The notes under the pieces were generated by a model. The model did not search any database. It worked only from the letters and a program-made list of their open reading frames with translations, and was not told the origin of the DNA. 60,249 nucleotides of DNA from Gemmatimonadota bacterium (lineage in GTDB: Bacteria; JAAXHH01), in the NCBI GenBank assembly GCA_026706345.1, contig JAPOYX010000011.1, forward strand, positions 405-60,653, in the 5' to 3' direction. Positions 53,101 to 58,119 of this stretch are shown piece after piece; positions within the stretch are counted from its first letter, which is position 1, and each line of letters starts with the position of its first letter. The translations under genes were made by a program, and so were the position numbers.

Positions 53101-54689
53101 GGTCGGTGAAGACCAATATCGGCCATCTCGAGTCAGCTGCCGGTCTCGCCGGACTGATCAAAGTGGTTATGGCGATTCGCCACAGGCGCATTCCGAAACA
53201 ACTGCATTTTGAAAACCCGAACCCGAACGTGGATTGGGATCGACTTCCCGTGCGAGTGGCCTCGGAAGCGGTGGACTGGCCCACCCATCCCGACCGGCCG
53301 CATCGCGCGGCGGTCAGCGCCTTCGGCATATCCGGGGCGAACGCCCACGTGGTGGTCGAAGGTTATGGGTCGCGCGACGACGGCGCGCAATCGGCGGAAG
53401 CGGAGATCGATGCGGCCGGCGCCCGGCAGACCGTCGCGGTGAAACTGCCCGCGGGCGTCCCGGAATCGCAGGGGGGCAAGACCGGTCCCGGAGCGCGGGC
53501 GAACCGCCTCCTGCCGCTCTCGGGCAAGAACCCGGCGGCGCTCAGGGAACTTGCGGAAAGTTACCTGTCCTGGCTGGATCGATATCTCGCGGACGGTTCA
53601 AACGCGGAGTCGGAAGAAGAGTTCCTGGCAGACATAACCTGGACCGCGAGCGTGGGAAGAAGCCACTTCAATTGCCGGAACGGCGTGGTGTTTCGCGATG
53701 TCGCGACGCTCCGAGAAGCGCTGGAGAAACTCGCGTCGAATGAAGGCCGTTCAGATGCTGTCGAGTCGAACTGGATAAACATGGCCGCGACCGCGCCGAA
53801 GGTGGCTTTCGTATATGATGGATGGGACGGCGGATGGCGGGATATCGGCAAGCGCCTGTACGATTCGGAACCCGTTGTGCGAGGCGTCCTGCATCACTGC
53901 GAAACGCTGTTCCGCGGCGTAACGGACGCCTCCCTGCTCGATCCCCTGTTCGACGGGGAAGGTACGGAGCATCCGATCGACGATCCGGCCTGGACGGATC
54001 CGGCGGCCTATGCGATCCAGTGCGCGATCACCGCGCTGTGGTCCAGCATGGATGTACGGCCCTCGGCAGTCTGTGGCCGAAACGCCGGGGAGATCGCCGC
54101 CGCGCAGGCTGCCGGAGCGTTCACACTCGACGAGGGACTCCGCATCGCACTGGCGCGCGGGGAGATCCTCAGGTCTATTGATGAAGCACGCGATGTACCG
54201 GCAGCCGCAGTAGCATCGAAGACCAAACTGGATGGGATATCCGTATCGACGCCTTCACTGACGATCATCAGCGGCGACACGGGTAACAGAGTGGGACCGG
54301 CGGAGATGGCGGACCTGGACCGCTGGATCCATCAGACGGTCGAGGACAAGGGCGAGGGATCGGGGGCTACCGCGCGAGGCCTGGTCGACCTTGCTGTGGA
54401 TACGCTGATAGAGATTGGCCCGATTTCGAAGTTCGCGTCGAGTATCACCGAAGCATGGCCGAAAAAGTCGGCGGATGAAACCGAAGCGGTTCCCACCCTG
54501 TTCGGCAGCGTCTCTCATGCATCTGATGAAATCGACGGCGAGGAAGGAGACGGTTTCCTGCAAGCCGTGAAGACGGCCTACGAAATCGGATTGCCGGTAT
54601 CACCTGGAGGGCTGTTCGCGGGCGAATCCCGTCGAAGACGCTCCCTGCCCGGCTATCCGTTCCAGCGCATGAGCTTCTGGATTCGCTAA
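44160..54689 (+). CDS. type I polyketide synthase, KS-AT-DH-MT-ER-KR-ACP-KS-(inactive AT)
   Basis: 3509 residues, ATG 44160 with AAGGGG upstream. KS1 29-460 (C203, H338, H378 intact); AT1 about 593-885 (GHSVGE, S686; AFH motif suggests malonyl-CoA); DH about 965-1260 (H999, D1168); C-methyltransferase about 1480-1660 (EVGAGTG at 1496); ER about 1905-2220 (HAGAGGVG from 2041); KR about 2230-2410 (TGGLGGIG; catalytic Tyr position is H2376); ACP 2500-2580 (GMDSL, S2539). A second KS (2645-3070; C2814 in ELNCASAL, H2949, H2989) and a remnant AT (3205-3430; GRNAGE, so catalytic Ser is N3308 and the C-terminal half is gone) end the protein. No loading module, no thioesterase. The first module has the domain order described for sponge-symbiont sup PKSs proposed to make methyl-branched fatty acids. 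The operon partners are E1-alpha, E1-beta and the lipoyl protein. Confidence 0.95.
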   Translation: MSSDLLSRTAESPADRSGDKNRGKAVVEQSIAIIGMACRFPGAPDLDSFWQLLEAGGNAVTEGVPGSGIGRIGTLFPEGAVISDGCRYGAFVDDIDQFDESFFRISPVEAQLLDPQQRMTLETSWQALEDAGIEPDSLKGSRTGVYTGISNDEYRMLVLESTRPTDAASCLYALSGTNLNGTCGRVAFVLGLMGPVKAVDAACASSLVSIHDAVSDLQHGKADLALAGGVQALLNPRIYELRADAMMLSPDGQCKTFDATANGYVRGEGCGVVVLKRLSEAEADGDRIWGVIRGSAINHGGASTGLTVPHTPALIRVIEDALDQAGVSPSDVEYLEAHGTGTTVGDPIEIDAVSEVYCRGRDADRPLLTGSVKTNVGHLESAAGVAGLIKAALVVRHGVIPKHLHFHDPNPGIDWENLPLRVTSEMTDWPRTGGRKRMAGVNSFGISGTNAHIVVEEYRPQDENQDSGREVAGSPIALAVSLPEAMDTVSGPPGDMEPRKARLLPLSGKSENALRELAGRYLSWLDQRAADSTAGDAGLEEHLADMAWTSGVGRSHFDHRAGIAFHDLGSLRERLTGLTEDGPIEISPKPAKVAFVYTGQGSQWVGMGKALYEQEPVARAVLDRCEAVFHEVRGTSLLDVMFGRNDAEGPLNDTAWEQPALFALESALTALWSSVGVRPGVVMGHSVGELAAAHAAGVFSLEDGMRFASARGILLSGTEEGAMAAVFAPVERVASELEALNGENGADGGIGCNVSADNGSHQVVSGTLAGIEAVLRHFESKEIRVRRLNTTRAFHSALVEPALDALESSLDGVTIHSPSITVVSNLTGQAVEPEHAFDGAYWKRHAREPVAFARSAGTLAGLGVDLVVEIGPHAILTPMTVSAWPDSPQSPAPSIVPSLSRPSSDTPETEKGSFLKAIASVYEAGQPIRFEGLFAGESRRRVSLPGYPFQRQRHWVETSRQHRSSAGHPLLGERRESARGEITFETEIFPTDPVWLDDHRVFNRVLAPGALYGSMACAVSMLEESGPITLEDMQLHNAMVFEDDETGENGRSVQVVLDAAETASARNLQIYSKGNEGVWTVHVEGRLAQGVPDPEAGRRFDLESLKAGLASVDAADYYRHRASTGVDLGPNFRTLGNAWSRPGEAVAEVSLPESHARDGLDVHPLVLDGCFQVMGVARNVTGTEGGVTYLPFGWDRMWLAGRLPDRVVCHVALSESSRDAEANPDETPEVLSGEMRIFDPTGMLVGRLSGYTVKRATQSALLAAVEGVQDLLYEVVWRERALPQGIEAADFFPSPSAVADNAQLFTGYLTDAEVDPENRSALLADLERWSRSRALATLGELGWQREKGAVVDPEDLRQKLDVQPEHTRLFRRLFEMLAKSGVMEERDDGFLVVVGPEDPLPEHMPADLEEFADWMKDTYAQGQIEIGLFRRSGLALAEVLRGREDPLTLLFSSGEPTAGDLYLKAPVAHAANKMLSEAVQTLVSAQPEGRRLRVIEVGAGTGSATASVLPELPEGRFTYTYTDISAGFFSEAEARFGDSGGSIDYRPLDIEKDPIEQGFEPHGYDLLIASNVLHATRYLQETLGHCRDLLAPSGHLIALENLSGLGWMDLTFGQLDGWWRFADDYRPHHALASPEVWRQALGDAGFAEAEVLGPGGPDDSEASRTLDKGVIVAQGPAKVSEPAGAWILTEDRGGRAAELASALAARNQTVYLVRHGTSQGAPPASTGPGIIRTNLESVRRESWRSLIESIPRETSFSGVVHLAGMDGNGVQSTTDEMAEDVKRVGASALAIVQGLIDADSNPSSGVWFVTRGSQVLEREIGGEIVGAALWGFGKGVAREAPHLQPRMLDLDPAEMAPAPDLVNELMYPDDENHIVYRRERRMVARLVRLGDGADRLDFPEDPDWVLAPDTAGVFDQPFVQPLPPRPLEPWEVRVAVEAAGLNFWDVFRSLGFIEEGLLGREMCGYIMEVGSEVSSVTVGDHVVGLGFGAFGPRMITHEELVAPAPTGFSVTGLATIPSAFVSAALSFEYSGLEAGEKVLIHAGAGGVGLAAVQLVQAAGAEVHATASAPKQAYLRSLGVEHIYDSRTTEFGQDILDATDGEGVDVVLNSLTGEGFIEASLSCLKPDGRFVEMARRDILSEDEMAALRPDVAYDILELDVLKKTDPAWVGRVLRKIMERLEAGELKPIIHSRWPLAEAGAALSFMRSARHLGKIVVTPPPLVTGRLKQDRTYLVTGGLGGIGCAVAGWLADRGAGTIVLNGRRSPDAEAEEAIEALRKQGVTVNVELADVTDQAAVDAMLERMDRELPPLGGVIHSVGVLSDGALGNQSWEKFETVLWPKILGAWHLHRATLDRDLDLFVLFSSRVGVMGNPGQSNHASANAFLDQLAGYRRAMGLPGQAIAWGAWSEIGEAAEQKERIESQRAALGGRWFTPQQGLRALDRLVRQNGTHSVVMAMDWSVFEEAAESRPPLLEDLLTAAQEAIEEAPDSSDDVLTRLQRSPSGEREGLLTSFLQQEVQSVLRLPSAPAPSVGFFDLGMDSLMAVELRNRLNRALAGSYTAPNTLVFDYPDIASLATHLMDEIGDAEVDSGDPVSSGSGGSETSASEAPAESGRFAIASPESPPGKESVSSAAPAAPTGTASGTVSRTENEGIAIIGMACRFPGAPDLNAFWSMLEKGTDAVVDVRPDTESANVSPDGSDPGGEGWRRAGFIEGIDRFDARFFRVSPLEARSMDPQQRLLLETSWHAIDDAGINPDRLRGSRTGVYTGISSSEYRDLMQSRGGGVNYLGTARSLAVSRISFLLGLEGPSVPVELNCASALFAVHQAVASLRLGEVDLALAGGVNTILSPDITSEMAYLGMLSNQGRCYAFDARADGFVRGEGCGVVVLKRLSDAQADGDRIWGVIRGSATNQNGATAGPTVPNGPAQERVIEDALAQTGFDPAEVDYLEAHGAGSALGDPIEVQAAAAVYGKGRAPDRPLLVGSVKTNIGHLESAAGLAGLIKVVMAIRHRRIPKQLHFENPNPNVDWDRLPVRVASEAVDWPTHPDRPHRAAVSAFGISGANAHVVVEGYGSRDDGAQSAEAEIDAAGARQTVAVKLPAGVPESQGGKTGPGARANRLLPLSGKNPAALRELAESYLSWLDRYLADGSNAESEEEFLADITWTASVGRSHFNCRNGVVFRDVATLREALEKLASNEGRSDAVESNWINMAATAPKVAFVYDGWDGGWRDIGKRLYDSEPVVRGVLHHCETLFRGVTDASLLDPLFDGEGTEHPIDDPAWTDPAAYAIQCAITALWSSMDVRPSAVCGRNAGEIAAAQAAGAFTLDEGLRIALARGEILRSIDEARDVPAAAVASKTKLDGISVSTPSLTIISGDTGNRVGPAEMADLDRWIHQTVEDKGEGSGATARGLVDLAVDTLIEIGPISKFASSITEAWPKKSADETEAVPTLFGSVSHASDEIDGEEGDGFLQAVKTAYEIGLPVSPGGLFAGESRRRRSLPGYPFQRMSFWIR

Positions 54690-54726
54690 GCGCCAACGGC
54701 AGGCCTACTACGCTAAACACACGAAA

Positions 54727-54762
54727 CCCGTCTGCGGATTCTCGGGTGAATTCACAGACGGG
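54727..54762. terminator. bidirectional hairpin between the PKS and ACP genes
   Basis: CCCGTCTG (54727-54734) pairs with CAGACGGG (54755-54762) across a 20-base loop, between two convergent genes. There is no T tract. Confidence 0.55.
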
Positions 54763-54811
54763 CTGGTATTTCGCACGACTAGTCGTAACGTGCGACAGTC
54801 GGAAGGAGTGC

Positions 54812-55054
54812 TCAGGCGGCGGCGTCCAGGCGGCTGACCAGCTCCTGCACCGTCTTGACGTCGACACAATCCTGAGGGGAGAATTCCATGTTGAATTCCT
54901 CGGCGACAAGCTTGGCAAACGCAAGAATGTCCACGGAGGAAACGCCAGCATCCGAAAGACTGATGTTGAGATCATCCGGCAACGCGATGGGTTGCCCGTC
55001 GACCTCCAGGTTGTCCTCGATGAGTTTTCTGATACGATCAGCGGTCGTTGCCAT
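54812..55054 (-). CDS. discrete acyl carrier protein
   Basis: 80 residues from ATG 55054 (MATTADRIRKLIEDNLEVDG, AAGGAAGG upstream). Four-helix carrier layout with phosphopantetheine Ser in DAGVSSVDILAFAKLVAEEFNME; the usual DSL is SSV, so the residue before the Ser is Ser not Asp. It is convergent with the PKS, 122 bp away, and has its own promoter. It is the only free carrier in the locus and the natural partner for the terminal KS of the PKS; that pairing is inferred. Confidence 0.85.
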   Translation of the reverse strand: MATTADRIRKLIEDNLEVDGQPIALPDDLNISLSDAGVSSVDILAFAKLVAEEFNMEFSPQDCVDVKTVQELVSRLDAAA

Positions 55055-55112
55055 AGACGCCTTCCTTTCAGTAAGGGAACGAACAATAACGATTAATTGA
55101 AGTACGAACAAT

Positions 55113-55141
55113 AGTATAATAACTGTACTTTACAAAAGCAA
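55113..55141 (-). promoter_or_regulatory. promoter of the discrete ACP gene
   Basis: On the minus strand TTGCTT (55141-55136), 17-bp spacer, TATACT (55118-55113). The same AT-rich strip holds the inverted repeat AAGTAC (55100-55105) / GTACTT (55125-55130) and a TATAAT on the plus strand, so it may serve the divergent permease too. Confidence 0.55.
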
Positions 55142-55201
55142 CTGAACTTTCAAAGAAATCGTGCAGACCATACGCAGGCGGCAGACAGGAGAAACTTCCA
55201 A

Positions 55202-56959
55202 ATGAGTTCCGGCGGATCCGTCGTCCGATCAGGCTTGCGGTATCAACCGGATGAACCTCCTCCGACGATGCTCGCGCTCGGCCTCGGACTGCAGTTGGCC
55301 CTGCTCAATATCGCCGCGGTGATGATTATCCCTACGATCGTCATGCGGGCGGCGGGACAATCGGAAGACTACGTCGCGTGGGCCGTGTTCGCCTCCGTCG
55401 CGGTCTGCGGCGCGACCACGATGCTGCAGGCCCTTCGCTTCGGCAGGATCGGTTCGGGCCGTCTCCTGGTCATGGGTACGTCCGCGGCGTATATATCGAT
55501 CTGCATCGAGGCATTGGCCGCAAGCGGTCCGGCCCTTCTCGCGGTACTCGTCGTCATATCCTCGCTTGTACCCATTGCGCTTTCCTGGCGGCTTTCGTTA
55601 TTCCAGCGGATCCTCACTCCGACGGTTTCCGGCACCGTGATCATGCTGATTCCGATTACGTTGATGCCTGTTATGGGCGATATGCTGTCGTCGACGCCGG
55701 ATGGCCGGATGTCGCTCGGCGCCATCCTCAGCGCCGCGATAACCGTGGTCGTCATTTCGGGACTTACGCTGAAAGGTACCGCCGGGCTGCGACTCTGGGC
55801 GCCCATCATTGGCGTGGTGGCAGGCTCTGTGGTGGCAGGCTCGTTCGGCCTGTATGACGTGCATCGCGTTCTCATGGCGGACTGGATCGACCTGCCCGCA
55901 ATGGAATGGCCTGGTTTCAACCTCGATTTCGGGACCGACTTCTGGGTGCTGTTTCCGGGCTTTCTGCTGGTGGCGGTGATCGTCTCGCTCCGAACGCTCA
56001 GCAGTTGCGTCGCCATACAGCGCGTCTCATGGAGACAGTCCAGGGCGGTGGATTTCAGATCGATTCAGGGCGCCATGACGGTTGACGGCGTCGGATCTTT
56101 TCTCTCCGGACTCGCGGGGACCGTACCGGGTACGACCTACACGACCAGCGTGCCGCTTATCGAACTCACCGGCGTCGCCGCCAGGAAGGTAGGTCTTTTC
56201 ACCGGCGGAGCGTTTGTGGTGCTCGTGTTCCTGCCGAAGGTGTTCGCCCTGGTCCTGGCGATTCCGGATCCGGTCTTCGCGGCGTACTTCATCGTGCTGC
56301 TGGCGATGCTCTTCATCGTGGGTCTCAAGATCGTCATCCAGGACGGACTCGACAAGAACAAGAGTTTCATCGTAGGCGCGGCGTTTCTGGTGGGATTCAG
56401 TTTGCAATACGAACTGATCTACCCGGAGTTTGTCTCGCAGTTCGCGGGCGGTCTGTTTCGGAACGGCATGACCGCGGGGGGCCTGGTGGCTATTCTCCTC
56501 AACCTGGCGCTCAGCGCCACGGGATATCGCCGCTACCGGATGGAAACGGAACTGGACATGTCCGCCTTGACTGAAATCCGATCGTTCCTCGGAGACTTCG
56601 CCTCCCGGTCCGGCTGGGACGCGGCCATGGCAGACCGGCTCGACGCCGTCGGCGAAGAGGCCCTGCTGACGCTCCTCCGGGAGGAAGAACGCGGAGAGCG
56701 TGAGCGGAGAAGTCTGCGGCTGGTAGTATTCAGGGAAGAAGGCGGGGCGGTACTCGAGTTCGTCGTTACACCGAGGGGCGGGAACATCCAGGACAGGCTC
56801 GCCATGTTACCCGACGAGTCTGACGAAACGTCCATCGAACAAGAGGTATCTCTTCGGCTCCTGCGGCACCTCGCGTCGTCCGTACGCCACCAGCAGTATC
56901 ACGACACGGATATCGTCACCGTGCGCGTTAAAGCCGCGGCGGCGGACCCTGACGGTTAA
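55202..56959 (+). CDS. NCS2/SLC23-type permease with a C-terminal HATPase-like domain
   Basis: 585 residues, ATG 55202 with AGGAG upstream. Residues 20-440 are a 12-14 helix xanthine/uracil permease-type transporter (ALGLGLQLALLNIAAVMIIPTIVMRAAG, SGRLLVMGTSAAYISICIEAL, GTVPGTTYTTSVPLIELTGVAARKVGLFTGGAFVVL). After residue 450 a soluble domain follows: MSALTEIRSFLGDFASRSGWDAAMADRLDAVGEEALLTLL, then LRLVVFREEGGAVLEFVVTPRGGNIQDRL. This resembles the RsbW-like HATPase_c_2 fold with the E..ALL.LL N-box region, but poorly conserved. Substrate is unknown. A 15-bp in-frame repeat encodes VVAGS twice. Confidence 0.78.
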   Translation: MSSGGSVVRSGLRYQPDEPPPTMLALGLGLQLALLNIAAVMIIPTIVMRAAGQSEDYVAWAVFASVAVCGATTMLQALRFGRIGSGRLLVMGTSAAYISICIEALAASGPALLAVLVVISSLVPIALSWRLSLFQRILTPTVSGTVIMLIPITLMPVMGDMLSSTPDGRMSLGAILSAAITVVVISGLTLKGTAGLRLWAPIIGVVAGSVVAGSFGLYDVHRVLMADWIDLPAMEWPGFNLDFGTDFWVLFPGFLLVAVIVSLRTLSSCVAIQRVSWRQSRAVDFRSIQGAMTVDGVGSFLSGLAGTVPGTTYTTSVPLIELTGVAARKVGLFTGGAFVVLVFLPKVFALVLAIPDPVFAAYFIVLLAMLFIVGLKIVIQDGLDKNKSFIVGAAFLVGFSLQYELIYPEFVSQFAGGLFRNGMTAGGLVAILLNLALSATGYRRYRMETELDMSALTEIRSFLGDFASRSGWDAAMADRLDAVGEEALLTLLREEERGERERRSLRLVVFREEGGAVLEFVVTPRGGNIQDRLAMLPDESDETSIEQEVSLRLLRHLASSVRHQQYHDTDIVTVRVKAAAADPDG

Positions 56960-56974
56960 AGCGCTCCAACCGGC

Positions 56975-57916
56975 TCAAGCCGGATGCGCCAGCCCGTTGC
57001 TTTCGAGGAAATCCCGGAGCAACGATACGCATTCCCCCGGCTGTTCCAGTGGAAAGAAATGGGTCGTTTCAGGCAGGAAGTCGTAGTCGACCGTCACCAT
57101 GTCGCGCAGGTCCAGGGTCGGCAGGTAGGAATAGGGGAGCGTGGGGTCCGCCCCGACGACCTTGGTCGGGCAGGCAAGTTCATCAAAATCCACAAGTACC
57201 GAGTAACTTCTCGAATAGTCGATGATCTGGGCCTCGTATTCCCGCGGACATCGCAATTCGAAACCGTCCCCCTTCTCGGTCTTTCGCAGCGTCGTCTTCG
57301 CCATGAGTTCCCGGCCCCCGGGTACGACATGGACGAAACTGGGCGAGTAACTGAGGATCTCCACGAAATCCTCTTCCGTCTGAAACAGATGCCCGCGGCG
57401 TCTCGTGGCGGCGGCGACCTGTTCCGCGGCGGCGTCGAATTCAACCTGGCTTATCCCTGGCTTGCAGAGGGGGGGATCGAATAGGACCAGTCCGGCGAAA
57501 TCAATCGCCGGGCCCGACGAAATCAGATCCTTGAAAGTCGAGATGGACAGCAGGGTGATCAATGCCGAGACGGAGTGGTATACGCCGACTTTCGGCTTCT
57601 GACCGAATTGATCATCGATGGCCTTGAGGATCAGGCACTGGTCGTGGATCAACGTCGGCACATCGTGTTTCTGCTGATCGCCGACGGTATTCCAGCCGTG
57701 ATTTCGCTGGTCGTATAGGATCAGATCGTAGTCGTCGGTGAGAAGAGACCAGAAAGGATAGTAAAGGTCAATGGCGAGTCCGTTGCCGTGGCTCAGGACG
57801 AGGCGTGGTCCTTGCGGATTCCCATGCCTGCGCAGCACGGTCACGGTCTCATCGTCGAGGCGGACTTCACACGATGAATGGGGATCGGGTACGATCCAGG
57901 TCTGTTCTAGCGCCAT
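56975..57916 (-). CDS. alpha/beta-hydrolase
   Basis: 313 residues. Oxyanion strand RLVLSHGNGLAIDLYYPFW, DLILYDQRNHGWN, nucleophile elbow VGVYHSVSALITLL (Ser in H-S-V-S), and a late acidic residue with His in LPETTHFFPLEQPGE. The elbow lacks the first Gly of GxSxG (YHSVS). Possible roles include product release or editing for the neighbouring PKS, since that enzyme lacks a thioesterase, but nothing in the sequence fixes the substrate. It is convergent with the permease. Confidence 0.75.
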   Translation of the reverse strand: MALEQTWIVPDPHSSCEVRLDDETVTVLRRHGNPQGPRLVLSHGNGLAIDLYYPFWSLLTDDYDLILYDQRNHGWNTVGDQQKHDVPTLIHDQCLILKAIDDQFGQKPKVGVYHSVSALITLLSISTFKDLISSGPAIDFAGLVLFDPPLCKPGISQVEFDAAAEQVAAATRRRGHLFQTEEDFVEILSYSPSFVHVVPGGRELMAKTTLRKTEKGDGFELRCPREYEAQIIDYSRSYSVLVDFDELACPTKVVGADPTLPYSYLPTLDLRDMVTVDYDFLPETTHFFPLEQPGECVSLLRDFLESNGLAHPA

Positions 57917-58119
57917 ATATTTTACGAGTTGCCCTTTCCGACTTCCGCCGAAGCCTTGAAATCCCTCCTGCTTGCAGCTTTTATCAGTAGTTGGGGGCAG
58001 ACGGTAACCTATTGCGCGACGTGGTAATCGTCAAGCGATAAACCACAGATACACCCACGACCGTAAATGGCCCCACTACCACCTCCGTCGTTGTTTCAAA
58101 GAAGCTCCAGACACCGTGA

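Noticed and set aside
53780-54460. Second AT as an active acyltransferase
   Set aside because: The active-site Ser is Asn (GRNAGE) and the C-terminal half with the second motif is missing.
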